From contig JAQCHZ010000006.1 of NCBI GenBank assembly GCA_027618835.1, forward strand, positions 62,001 to 126,000: 64,000 nucleotides of DNA, in the 5' to 3' direction. The stretch is from Chloroflexota bacterium. Its GTDB lineage: Bacteria > Chloroflexota > Dehalococcoidia > Lucifugimonadales > Lucifugimonadaceae. A program made the translations under genes and the position numbers. Below, piece after piece: positions 47,007-55,847 of this stretch. The notes under the pieces were generated by a model that saw only the letters and a program-made list of their open reading frames with translations, did not search any database and was not told the origin of the DNA. Position 1 is the first letter of the stretch, and each line of letters opens with the position of its first letter.

Positions 47007-48023
47007 TTAGTCGTTTCCGCCCGGCAATACGTCCTTGAAGAGCCGAAGCATGTTGCCACCGGCGATCTTTTCAATCTCGGCTGCAGTGAATCCAGCGCCG
47101 ACTAGCGGGTCCCACAAGTTGGGCAGTTCGCTTGAATCTTCAAGACCTTTCGCCCATGTCAGATCTTCCTGACCAGTATTGTGCAGATACCGCACATCAC
47201 GCACCGGATCGCCAAGTACCCAATCGGGTCCAAGTCCAACGACATCAATTCCGCCAACATTTGCGATATAGCGAATTTGCTTCACAACGTCGCCTATTTC
47301 CGCTTGAACGCCGTTTACGCCTAGTACGAGACGTCAACAGAAATGAACGCCTATAACGCCACCGTTTTTGGCCATTGCCTTGATCTGGTCATCGAACAGA
47401 TTTTGAGGCTTATCGGCGATAGACCGTCCACCCGAGTGTGAGTTCAATATCGGCTTTGACGTAGTTTCAAGCGCATCGATAATCGTTTGTGGAGCTGAGT
47501 GCGAAACGTCGACGATCATGCCTTTTTCATTCATGTTGTCAATCGTCGTTCGACCGAAATCAGTAAGTCCCGGTTGAGCAGGTTCGTTTTCTTGATCCTG
47601 GGAAGCTCCCAAATTGTTCGGCATCGCCCAGTTCAATTGAACGTGCCTTAAACCGAGACCAAACCAAGCTTCAAGTAGATCGGGATCATAACCGAGTATT
47701 TTCCCGCCTTCGTTGCCCGCTATGACCGCCAATTGCCCCATGTGAGCAGCGGTTTCTATGTCACGAAACTCTCTGGCGACACGAACGTTGTTCTCAGGCT
47801 CACTCGCAACAGCGTGCAAGTTTGTTAGCGCACCAAGACCACGATCTCGAAAGCCTTCGTAGCTGTCGTAGGCGTGGTCGTATTCTTCTTTAGTCGGAGC
47901 ATCGATCCACGAGTCGACAGTTAAGTGAACGATCTTGCCGCTCACTCCACCATCAATATCGCGCTGGAAATCTTCAGCACGCTGCATGTGATCGTGTGCG
48001 AGAAACACCGGAAAGTCGGGCAA
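47007..48023 (-). pseudogene. Peptidase family M19 (membrane dipeptidase-type) with an in-frame TGA
   Basis: Zn-dependent dipeptidase of the renal dipeptidase family, 338 codons in one frame, interrupted by TGA at 47336-47334 (codon 230). Metal ligands in order: FLAHDHMQR (H, D) near residue 9, IAGNEGGKI (E) near 103, IVDVSHSAP (H) near 170, and ILNSHSGGRSIAD (H) near 191. After the stop the frame continues RLVLGVNG, IRYIANVGGIDVVGLGPDW and AGGNMLRLFK. No SECIS-like hairpin follows the TGA, so Sec is unlikely; a one-base change from a Ser codon would explain it. TTG at 48023 is the chosen start because GGAG lies seven bases upstream. It follows the AspA-like gene by four bases. Confidence 0.75.
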
Positions 48024-48027
48024 TAAT

Positions 48028-49049
48028 TTACTCCTCAAGATCCAAAAGACTTACAAGACCATTGTGCCAGTCGTATCCGTGGGGTCGTCGCTGGGCGTTT
48101 ATCGCCGGGTTAGACCAGTAGTACAGCACAAGCGAACGATTTGGCGAGTGGGATTCTTCTAACGTATTTCCGAAATAATCGGTGAGGCGACCCAAGTATT
48201 GACCCGCCTCAACCACATCACCTTCTTTGATCACAGGATGCCAAATACCTGAAATTTCAGAGTTAATCTGTGAGCGCGTGCCTTTCAGCAATTTCTGGCG
48301 GGGTCGAGCAAGATCGCCAGTTAGCATTTTCATAGTTTGAAGGGCGGCGATATAGCCATGAAAATGAGTAGCGGTGTCCTCTTCGGTCGGTACGCCATTC
48401 TTACCACATTCAACCCAAATATTAGCGATTCCAGCGTTCAGCAACGATACGCAGAATGGCGGGATCGACGGAAGGTCGTATCGAGGCTTGACGTACTCAA
48501 CATCGAACCCACGAGCTAGCTCAAGCGACTTTCCGCTAATTTCGTTTGCTCCCCGCATTGGCACGGGAACCCACGACATGAGCGACTGCGCCATTTCGCC
48601 AGCATGCGAATCGATCAGGTAATCGGAGTCTTTTACGATCTCGAACAGCGTGTCGATCAACATGTCGCTGTACGTTCCGTCGGGGCTTCCCGGCCTGATG
48701 AAGTGAACTTCCTTCTGGTCGACCGCGTTTAGCTGCATATTGCGTTCCATAAACGCCCGGGTCGAGATCACTGGGATTACCAACAATGTTCCCGACAATT
48801 CCTCAGTTTTCACCTCAGAAATGAGCTTTTGGGCGGCGAGTATTCACCAGCGTGCATACCCGACATCACCGTCATCATCGGTCCCGGTCTCGCACCTTGA
48901 ATGCGGGCGATAGGGATCTCTATTATTTCGCCTGAAGAGTGCGTACGGGTCATGATCAACTCTTCGAGGCCCAGGTTTTCAGACCACGACCATGCGAGCC
49001 GTTCGATATCGACTGTTCTTGATTCCATTGATTGAGATTTCGTCGGCAT
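48028..49049 (-). pseudogene. AspA/AstE-family deacylase (succinylglutamate desuccinylase-like), frameshifted
   Basis: Zn carboxypeptidase-like deacylase, about 340 residues if repaired. The first frame (ATG 49049) reads IPIARIQGARPGPMMTVMSG and MHAGEY (the family H-x-x-E metal motif), then runs into a stop. From about 48842 the second frame reads AAQKLISEVKTEELSGTLLV in natural continuation, then VIPVISTRAFMERN, DYLIDSHAGEMAQSL (metal His) and a C-terminal barrel domain with GDVVEAGQYLGRLTDYFGN. One base is missing near 48840 in TCGCCGCCC. The second frame has a possible own ATG at 48813, but that would lack the metal motif. Family members remove acyl groups from amino acids. Tandem with the M19 peptidase. 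Confidence 0.75.
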
Positions 49050-49174
49050 TCCCGTGCCATGCTGTGTGCATTGCTAAACTGTCGCCGCCGCTAGGATATG
49101 ACGTTCAACGAATGAACGCATACGTGCGACCCGCAATCGTGTCTGAATTCATCCTGAATTCATAAGGAACAAAG

Positions 49175-50344
49175 TTGAAGATTAAGTCCGTCAAAGCAGT
49201 ACGAGTGAAACTACGCCAGCCTGCTACGAACACACCTGCACGACACGACTCGTGGAACAAATCGACGGAGCGGGCAATGCCGATCAACATGTACTCGGAA
49301 TTTTCTGGTTTACCGGGAGGAATGCCCGGCGGCGGACTCGAGTCTGTTTGGGTTCAAGTAACAGCGGAAGATGGAACGTGGGGACTCGGGCAAGCTGCAT
49401 TTGGTGAACCGGTAGCGGCGTTTGTGAACAACGTGATCGCACCCGTTCTTGAAGGTCGCGACTGTCTTGCTATCGAACACCTAAATGACATCATCCTTCG
49501 CATTTCGCAACGATTTGGCACTTCAGGAACAGCTTCTACTGCGATGGGTGGAGTCGATCTCGCGCTGTGGGATCTGAAAGGCAAGATTTACCGCCTCCCG
49601 GTGTACTCCCTGCTCGGCGGACCAGTTCGCGAGTCGATCACCTGTTACGCGACGTCCGACGATCTCGATTGGTCACAGGAACTCGGATTCACCAAATTCA
49701 AGATCACCAATCCTTCGCATTATTTAGAAGGCGACGCCGGGATTAGAGCGGTCGTTGCGCACGTTGCACAGGCTCGAGAGCGAGTTGGGATTGAGCACGA
49801 TCTGATGATTAATCCAGTGATGTCGTACAACGTCGAATTCGCATTGCGGCTACTCGAACAGCTTCGACCGTACAACCTGCGTTGGTTCGAAGAGCCAATA
49901 GTGCCTACCGACACCGCCGGACTCGCCCACCTTCGGCGATCCGCCCCGTGGGTCGCTATTGCTACAGGTGAAGACCATCACGGCCGTCACGCGTTCTTGG
50001 ATCTAGTCGAAAAGCGAGCTGTCGACATCCTTCAACCCGATCTCACATGGGGTGGCGGCATGACCGAAGCGATGAAAATTCACACCATCGGCGAAATGGC
50101 AGGCATGGCAACTATTCCTCATGGCGGAGCAAATAATCCGTTCGGGCAGCACTTCGCGATGGCAGCAATAGAATCACCGATGGGCGAGTACTGGATGGAT
50201 ACCGATCCTGGCGTTCCACTCGAAGAAACCATTCGCATTCCGGGAACAGCGGTGCCGGTGAACGGCAAAGTCACTCCTTCGGGCGAACCGGGGTTCGGTA
50301 TGGAGTTCGAACCGAGCGATATTAGCGACTGGGGGGCGAATTAG
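49175..50344 (+). CDS. Enolase-superfamily protein, L-rhamnonate dehydratase-like (paralog 2)
   Basis: A 389-residue MR-MLE protein with text closest to the L-rhamnonate dehydratase subgroup: MGGVDLALWDLKGKIY near residue 130, FTKFKITNP near 175, LRWFEEPIVPTDTAG near 240 (metal Glu), IATGEDHHGRHAFLD near 265 (metal Glu, followed by D instead of H), DILQPDLTWGGGMTEAMK near 290, and TIPHGGANNPFGQH near 315 (His). At the first metal position the usual Asp is replaced by Asn: MINPVMSYN. TTG at 49175 with AAGGA upstream is the start. A homologous gene follows after a single base; the pair shares the Asn change. Confidence 0.88.
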   Translation: MKIKSVKAVRVKLRQPATNTPARHDSWNKSTERAMPINMYSEFSGLPGGMPGGGLESVWVQVTAEDGTWGLGQAAFGEPVAAFVNNVIAPVLEGRDCLAIEHLNDIILRISQRFGTSGTASTAMGGVDLALWDLKGKIYRLPVYSLLGGPVRESITCYATSDDLDWSQELGFTKFKITNPSHYLEGDAGIRAVVAHVAQARERVGIEHDLMINPVMSYNVEFALRLLEQLRPYNLRWFEEPIVPTDTAGLAHLRRSAPWVAIATGEDHHGRHAFLDLVEKRAVDILQPDLTWGGGMTEAMKIHTIGEMAGMATIPHGGANNPFGQHFAMAAIESPMGEYWMDTDPGVPLEETIRIPGTAVPVNGKVTPSGEPGFGMEFEPSDISDWGAN

Positions 50345-50345
50345 C

Positions 50346-51533
50346 ATGAAGATCAAAAGCGTTCGATGTGTGCAGATCAACAATCCTGCACCTCCTATCC
50401 GACCCAACACCAAGCCCGGCTGGAACACATACGCAATTCGTTCTCAACCAATCGCCCGATATTCCGAGTACATAAGAGTCGATGGCAACAAGCCGGGGCA
50501 GTCTGGAAAAGCTTGGGTTCAGATTACTGCTGAAGACGGAACGTTCGGACTCGGATCGTTTGCCCACGGTGCGATGGGTGCCTCAGTGGTCGATTTTTTG
50601 ATTGCCCCTCTTATCGAAGGTAAAGATGCACTAGCTACCGAACTAATAAACGATCAAATATGGCGAATGAACGAGGGTTTCCAAGGTGGAATCGTAACGG
50701 CAGCACAAAGCGGGGTCGATCTCGCACTTTGGGACCTAAAAGGCAAGCTATTAGGTCGACCCGTGTACGAGCTAATTGGCGGACCATCTCGCGATCACGT
50801 TGCTCTTTACGCAACGGGCGACGATATCGAGTGGATGCGAGAGCTCGGATTTTCACGATTCAAAATCAGCAATCCGTTCTTCTATGAAGAAGGCTCAGAA
50901 GGTCTCGCAAAACTGGAAGCCCATGTTGCTAGCCAGCGTGAAATCGCGGGCGACGACGCAGAATTAACGTTCAATCCAGTGATGTCGTACAACGCTGATC
51001 TTGCATTGAGAGTTGCGGAACGACTACGTCCGTACAATTTGCGATGGTTCGAGGAACCTCTACCGCCGTGGGACCTCGAAGGACACAAAGACCTAAAACG
51101 TGCGATGACCTGGACCGCTCTTGCCACCGGAGAGCACCACTACGGCCGCAAGCAGTTTCAGCAACTAATAGCTGCACGTGCGGTCGACATCGTTCAGCCT
51201 GACATCGAGTGGGCGGGCGGACTTTCAGAAATTTTGAAGGTTTACACGTACGCCGAAGCAGCAGGCATCGAAACGATCACCCACATGGGCGGAAATACCG
51301 CGTGGGGTCAGCACTTCGCCTACGCAATGCCGGAAACCACACTCGCCGAGTGGTTCATGGATACAGATATCGGGCAGCCGGTCGCCGACAAACTAATGCC
51401 GGGCGTTTCACCTGCAGTCGATGGCAAAGTAGTTCCTTCAAACGCACCCGGATTCGGACTCGAAATTCCAGAAGACTGGATCGTTCCGTGGAATTACGCA
51501 GGCCAAAAGCGTGCGGTGTACGACTCGCCTTGA
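50346..51533 (+). CDS. Enolase-superfamily protein, L-rhamnonate dehydratase-like (paralog 3)
   Basis: A 395-residue MR-MLE protein, tandem paralog of the preceding gene (ATG one base after its stop). Shared text: SGVDLALWDLKGKLLGRPVY near residue 120, FSRFKISNP near 165, FNPVMSYNADLALRVAERL near 215, YNLRWFEEPLPPWD near 237, LATGEHHYGRKQFQ near 265, DIVQPDIEWAGGLSE near 288, and TITHMGGNTAWGQH near 312. As in its neighbour, Asn replaces the first metal-binding Asp (F-N-P versus D-C-W in L-rhamnonate dehydratase). It may be a diverged activity or a heteromeric partner. Two repeat elements follow. Confidence 0.88.
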   Translation: MKIKSVRCVQINNPAPPIRPNTKPGWNTYAIRSQPIARYSEYIRVDGNKPGQSGKAWVQITAEDGTFGLGSFAHGAMGASVVDFLIAPLIEGKDALATELINDQIWRMNEGFQGGIVTAAQSGVDLALWDLKGKLLGRPVYELIGGPSRDHVALYATGDDIEWMRELGFSRFKISNPFFYEEGSEGLAKLEAHVASQREIAGDDAELTFNPVMSYNADLALRVAERLRPYNLRWFEEPLPPWDLEGHKDLKRAMTWTALATGEHHYGRKQFQQLIAARAVDIVQPDIEWAGGLSEILKVYTYAEAAGIETITHMGGNTAWGQHFAYAMPETTLAEWFMDTDIGQPVADKLMPGVSPAVDGKVVPSNAPGFGLEIPEDWIVPWNYAGQKRAVYDSP

Positions 51534-51590
51534 ATTAATCGCAATTTGCACTAAACTTCCGCCAGCTCGAAGATCAACAGTCGGCAATAG

Positions 51591-51781
51591 GTCCCCCTTC
51601 CGATTGGAATGGGTTAGGGGTAGGAGAATTGCGACGCGGAGCCGAGTCATTCGATGACGACCGCGACTAACGCAGACGCCCGGAGCATATAAGTCCTCCC
51701 CCGGATCGGGGGAGTTAGAGTGGGAGATTGCGACGCGGAGCCGAGTCGTTCTACGACGAGCGCGACCAACGCAAATAACGC
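51591..51781. repeat. Dispersed two-hairpin intergenic repeat, copies 2 and 3 in tandem
   Basis: Copy 2 (51591-51686): an imperfect module A hairpin, then module B with TTGCGACGCGGAGCCGA, GTCAT (51646-51650), TCG, ATGAC (51654-51658), GACCGCGACTAACGCA. Copy 3 (51693-51781): module A CTCCCCC (51696-51702)/GGGGGAG (51708-51714), then module B with GTCGT (51745-51749), TCT, ACGAC (51753-51757) and CGCAA. Copy 3 ends at the base before the next gene's ATG (51782). The 248-bp gap is almost entirely this element. Confidence 0.8.
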
Positions 51782-52966
51782 ATGAAAATTACCAACATAG
51801 AAACTTTCGTAGTCGACGCCGGATGGCGACCTTGGCTGTACGTAGCCGTTCGCACCGATGAAGGCATTACTGGATACGGTGAGATGTCGGACGGACGTAA
51901 CCCGTACGGAATCGTCGGGGCAGTAACCGACTTCTTCCCAATTCTCAAAGGACAAGACCCATCAGCGGTCGAGAAACGCTACTGGGACATGTACCGACTC
52001 GCCCGACAATCGACCGGCGGTATCGCTGCAAAGGCGATAGCCGGTATCGAACTTGCACTTTGGGACATCAAGGGCAAATCACTTGGCGTTCCGGTGTACT
52101 CGCTGTTCGGAGGGCCTACCCGACAGAGTCAGCAGGTCTACTGGTCGCACTGCGGAACTTCACGTGTACGCCAGAATGAACTAATCGGCGTTCCGCCACT
52201 CGACTCGTTCGAGGCAGTCGCTGAACTCGGCGCAGAAGTGCGCGAAAAGGGATTTAAAGCCCTCAAGACCAATATCAACTACCCGGGAACTCCCGCCCGC
52301 GCCTACGACGGTGGATTCGGAACGGGTGCTACCGACCAGAACGTTACGTGGCAAACGCTCGATCACATCGAAAAGTACGTCGGCGCGTTTGAAGATGGCA
52401 CGAGAGGCGAAGTTCAGATTGCGATCGACCTCAACTTCCACTTCAAGCCACTCGCTGCACGACAAATTTGTCAGGTGATGGAACAGTTCAACACCATGTG
52501 GGTCGAGATCGATATGTACGAACCAGAAGGTCTCGCAGAGGTGAAGGCTGGAACAACGGTTCCGATCACATCAGGCGAGAACCTGTTCGGTATTCGGGAA
52601 TATCGCCCGTACTTCGATAATCGGTCGATGGACAACGTGATGATCGACGTCCCTTGGAACGGGTTCGCCCGCTCACGCGATATCGCCATGCTTGCTGAAA
52701 GCTACGAGCTGAACATCGCTCCGCACAACTACTATTCGCATCTTTCGACGATGCACTCGCTCAATCTGTGCGCAACAGTGCCAAACGTGCGAATCATGGA
52801 AGCTGATATCGACGATGTGCCGTGGAAGGACGAAATCACCGGCGGTGCGCTCGATTACACCGGCGGAGAACTACAAATCCCAACCAAACCTGGCTGGGGC
52901 GTAGACCTCGACGAAGACGTAGCACGAGCCCACATCTGGGAACCGGGAAGAGGCCCTGGGTTTTAG
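51782..52966 (+). CDS. Enolase-superfamily protein, MR-MLE type (paralog 4)
   Basis: A 394-residue MR-MLE protein. Cap: MKITNIETFVVDAGW; GEMSDGRNPYGIVGAV; IAGIELALWDIKGKSLG near residue 88; FKALKTNINYPG near 160 (KxN rather than KxK); VQIAIDLNFHFKP near 215 (metal Asp, followed by N); MWVEIDMYEPEGL near 240 (metal Glu); ITSGENLFG near 266 (metal Glu); LNIAPHNYYSHLS near 315 (His). It resembles the galactonate/gluconate dehydratase branch. A repeat element abuts the start codon, leaving no room for a usual ribosome site. 37 bp before a degraded MFS gene. Confidence 0.88.
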   Translation: MKITNIETFVVDAGWRPWLYVAVRTDEGITGYGEMSDGRNPYGIVGAVTDFFPILKGQDPSAVEKRYWDMYRLARQSTGGIAAKAIAGIELALWDIKGKSLGVPVYSLFGGPTRQSQQVYWSHCGTSRVRQNELIGVPPLDSFEAVAELGAEVREKGFKALKTNINYPGTPARAYDGGFGTGATDQNVTWQTLDHIEKYVGAFEDGTRGEVQIAIDLNFHFKPLAARQICQVMEQFNTMWVEIDMYEPEGLAEVKAGTTVPITSGENLFGIREYRPYFDNRSMDNVMIDVPWNGFARSRDIAMLAESYELNIAPHNYYSHLSTMHSLNLCATVPNVRIMEADIDDVPWKDEITGGALDYTGGELQIPTKPGWGVDLDEDVARAHIWEPGRGPGF

Positions 52967-53003
52967 TGGTAGCAATTAGAAACAATAGAAAGCACGGGCT
53001 GGC

Positions 53004-53277
53004 ATGACGGACGATTCCGCACCCACAACAAAAGACACCCGCTCGCCCCTACGCCGTCTCTTCTCGTCGCGCACTTACGCATCATTCTTCGTTGGGAACA
53101 CGCTCGCCTTCGGTGGTGAGCAGATGCGACTTGCCGCGCGTAATGGTGGATACTCGACGAAGGCGGCTCCAAAACTGAAATGGGCGTCGCAGCGAGCATT
53201 CACGTGGTTGGAAGCATGACATTCGTTCTCACTCCGATTTTCCTCTCGGAAGAATTGAGAAGGGTAAGAGCGTCTTA
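53004..53277 (+). pseudogene. MFS transporter remnant (N-terminal fragment, frameshifted)
   Basis: The first 49 residues (MTDDSAPTTKDTRSPLRRLF, then SRTYASFFVGNTLAFGGEQMRLAAR) look like the N-terminus of an EntS/MFS_3-type exporter (the usual text ..GNxLxxxGxxMxxxAxxW). From about 53143 the protein-like text moves to another frame: WWILDEGGSKTEMGVAASIH, VVGSMTFVLTPIFLS, then a stop at 53275. Only about 90 of the expected 400 residues exist. This is a clear gene remnant rather than a short gene. Confidence 0.65.
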
Positions 53278-53305
53278 GAACGGCTAGTGATAAATTGCCC
53301 AAACC

Positions 53306-54127
53306 ATGAACATCATCGACGCACATCCGCATATCTACTCTGGCGATAGCGAAAAGTACCCGACCATCGATGATCCGTGGAATCCGGGCGAACCGGCTAC
53401 TGCTTAAGATCTGAAAGTAAAGATGGACGAAGCGGGCGTTTCTAAGGCCGTGTTCATCCAGACCAGTACGTTCTACGGTCACTACAGTTACATCATGGAT
53501 TCCGCTCGCCACTACTCAGAATGGGCAACAGGGGTCGTAACGCTCAGTCCCGACGATCCTCAACACGTTGGAGTGCTCGAAGACGCCGTAACGAACTACT
53601 CGGTACGCGGCCTAAGAGGCATATCTGACCAAAACGGAGAAATTGCCACGCCCAACGTGAGGCGACTGTGGACGAAGGCCAGGGATCTCGGAATCACTGT
53701 CAACTGCATGGTCATGGACGATCTTGAACGCCTATATGAAATCGAACTCATGGCGCGGCAGTTAGACGACCTGAATATCGTTATGCATCACTGCTTCATG
53801 CTGAATACCATCAGAAAAACCGAAGAAACACTTCAGGCTCTCGAACGATTATCGAAACTGCCGAACATCAATGCCAAACTCACAAGTGGCACTCACGGAT
53901 CGGCGAGGGTGTACCCACACGAAGATATGCACGCCCCGCTCAAGCGCTTAATCGAAGCGTTCACGCCACAACGATGCGTATGGGGATCGAACTTCCCGAA
54001 CGCACTATGGTCAAAAGGCACGACCTACGCTCAAAACCTGAGCCTATTCACTGACGAAATTGGACTTTCGCAATCTGACCAAGATGCGATTCTCGGCACA
54101 ACTGCCGAGCGTCTCTGGTGCTCATAG
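53306..54127 (+). pseudogene. Amidohydrolase_2 family protein with an in-frame TAA
   Basis: TIM-barrel metal hydrolase, 273 codons, with TAA at 53405-53407 (codon 34). Before the stop: MNIIDAHPHIYSGDSEKYP (metal H-x-H). After it in the same frame: DLKVKMDEAGVSKAVFIQTS, YSVRGLRGISDQNGE, NIVMHHCFMLN (His), NAKLTSGTH, and RCVWGSNFPNALW near the end. The expected residue in ATA-x-DLKVKMDEAG would be an acidic residue (GAA or GAT), one base from TAA. A TGATAAATT box ends nine bases before the ATG. Related to the intact gene at 3257-4126. A restart at ATG 53423 would lose the metal motif. Confidence 0.75.
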
Positions 54128-54180
54128 CCACGACCCGGCATCACCACGCGCCAATCACACCAAGTAGAATTTGGCGCCAT

Positions 54181-55536
54181 ATGACTACGACCCAGCCAAC
54201 ACAACGTCCGCCATTGAAACGCCCGCTTGCCATCCACGTGATGGCAAAGCCGAGTGGCGCTATCTGCAACATCGATTGCACTTACTGCTTCTACCTCGAA
54301 AAAGAGAAACTGTATCCGGAAAAAGCCCGTGGCTCATGGAAAATGGGCGATGAAGAGCTTGAGTTGTACGTAAAGCAGTACATCGAAGCCAACGATATTC
54401 CGCTGGTGAACTTCGCTTGGCAGGGCGGCGAGCCGACTCTGTTGGGTGTCGATTTCTACAAGAAGGCAGTTGCACTTCAGAAGCAGTACGCCGGCAAAAA
54501 GCAGATCACGAACGCCTTCCAAACGAACGCTATTCTACTCGACGACGAGTGGGGGGAGTTCTTAGCTGAGAACAAATTTCTTATTGGCGTATCGATCGAC
54601 GGTCCAGAAGAAATACACAATCGTTACAGAATGACACAGGGCGGCGAGCCAACTTGGCACAAGGTGATGGCCGGGATCGAAGTGCTGAAGAAGCACAAGG
54701 TCGAGTTCAACACTCTCACCGTGCTCCACAAGCACAACGCCGATCACCCGAAAGAACTGTACGAATTCCTAACCCGAGAAGTCGGTAGCCACTTCCTGCA
54801 GTTCATTCCTATTGTTGAACGCGTAGCCGACAAGCTTCCTGCGCACATGCTGCAATTGGTTGGACCCGAGTTCCGAGATGGAGCGACCGTTACTGAATGG
54901 TCGGTAGGATCAGAGCAGTACGGCAACTTCCTGAACGGCATCTTCGATCAGTGGGTGCGAAAAGACATAGGTCAGTACTTCGTTCAGATCTTCGATACAG
55001 CTCTTGCCAGTTGGATGGGCCAAAATCCCGGGCTGTGCATCTTCGCCGAAACCTGTGGCGACGCAATGATCATTGAGCACAATGGTGACGTGTACTCGTG
55101 CGACCACTACGTATATCCCGAATTCAACCTCGGCAACGTTAAAGAAAAATCGATTCGAGTGATGGCGGAATCACCTGAACAACGTAAGTTCGGAACCGAT
55201 AAGCGAGACACGCTTCCCGAATTCTGCCGATCTTGCGAATTCAAATTTGCTTGCAACGGCGGCTGCCCGAAGCAGCGGTTCACCAAGACCCCCGATGGCG
55301 AAGACGGCCTGAACTATCTTTGTGCCGGATACAAAAAATACTTCGCCCACACCGAGCCCTACATGAAGGCGATGGTCGGCGAGCTTCGCAGTGGACGACC
55401 TGCCGCCAACATCATGGCGAAAGCGGGCGCTATTCCTGCCATGTCGTCCGACCCCTACGCCGGAGTCGGTCGCAACGACAACTGCCCGTGCGACTCAGGC
55501 AAGAAATTCAAACGCTGCCATGGTGTTACTAAGTAG
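54181..55536 (+). CDS. Radical SAM/SPASM protein of the anaerobic sulfatase-maturating type with C-terminal SEC-C motif
   Basis: A 451-residue radical SAM enzyme. The [4Fe-4S]-SAM motif is C29-x3-C33-x2-C36 in CNIDCTYCFYLEKE, a form typical of AslB/anSME proteins that convert a Cys or Ser of sulfatases to formylglycine. WQGGEPTLLG near residue 80, GVSIDGPEEIHNRYR near 137, the candidate catalytic Asp in QIFDTALASW near 272, and SPASM Cys in LCIFAETCG, YSCDHYVYPEFNLGN, FCRSCEFKFACNGGCPK. The last 22 residues are a SEC-C zinc motif (GRNDNCPCDSGKKFKRCHG). No sulfatase is in the window. ATG 54181 is chosen; a TAGAAT box ends ten bases before it. Confidence 0.9.
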   Translation: MTTTQPTQRPPLKRPLAIHVMAKPSGAICNIDCTYCFYLEKEKLYPEKARGSWKMGDEELELYVKQYIEANDIPLVNFAWQGGEPTLLGVDFYKKAVALQKQYAGKKQITNAFQTNAILLDDEWGEFLAENKFLIGVSIDGPEEIHNRYRMTQGGEPTWHKVMAGIEVLKKHKVEFNTLTVLHKHNADHPKELYEFLTREVGSHFLQFIPIVERVADKLPAHMLQLVGPEFRDGATVTEWSVGSEQYGNFLNGIFDQWVRKDIGQYFVQIFDTALASWMGQNPGLCIFAETCGDAMIIEHNGDVYSCDHYVYPEFNLGNVKEKSIRVMAESPEQRKFGTDKRDTLPEFCRSCEFKFACNGGCPKQRFTKTPDGEDGLNYLCAGYKKYFAHTEPYMKAMVGELRSGRPAANIMAKAGAIPAMSSDPYAGVGRNDNCPCDSGKKFKRCHGVTK

Positions 55537-55547
55537 CCACCCCCGCG

Positions 55548-55692
55548 TCCCGACCGAAGCGGAGAGATCTGGGGTCTGGCGGTGAAAGCTCGCTCGGCAG
55601 TCCACTGCTTGCCCGTGATCGTCACTAGCCCCGATCGAACGAACGTGCCACATTGCCCCGTCCCCGCCAGATCCCTCGGCTGCCGCTCGGGA
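55548..55692. repeat. Inverted pair of CCGAGGGATCTGG repeats bounding a 145-bp element
   Basis: Left end 55548-55572 (TCCCGACCGAAGCGGAGAGA plus TCTGG) and right end 55667-55692, which is its imperfect inverse (CCAGATCCCTCGG start, CGGGA end). The right end matches copies at 36875 and 43156 more closely. The element fills much of the 311-bp gap after the radical SAM gene. The rest (to 55847) holds a short hairpin AACCCGCCTCGCGGGTT near 55768 and no gene. Confidence 0.65.
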
Positions 55693-55847
55693 CATGTGAA
55701 TAATTCGCTCTAAAATTCATCACTTCTAAGCACGACACGCCATACCCATCTCTTGCTCTCCCCCCAAACCCGCCTCGCGGGTTAGAATTCCACGGGCTAA
55801 TTCAACGTGCCCGTCTATTACCCATCACTTTGTGGGGAGCAACTCCA

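Noticed and set aside
47334-47336. TGA in the M19 peptidase as a second selenocysteine codon
   Set aside because: No hairpin with a loop G follows at 16-37 bases, and the position is not a catalytic Cys in the family; a Ser codon is one base away.
48028-48813. The second part of the AspA-like gene as an independent shorter gene
   Set aside because: It would lack the N-terminal H-x-x-E metal motif, and the other frame joins it exactly with continuous family text, so a frameshift is the better explanation.
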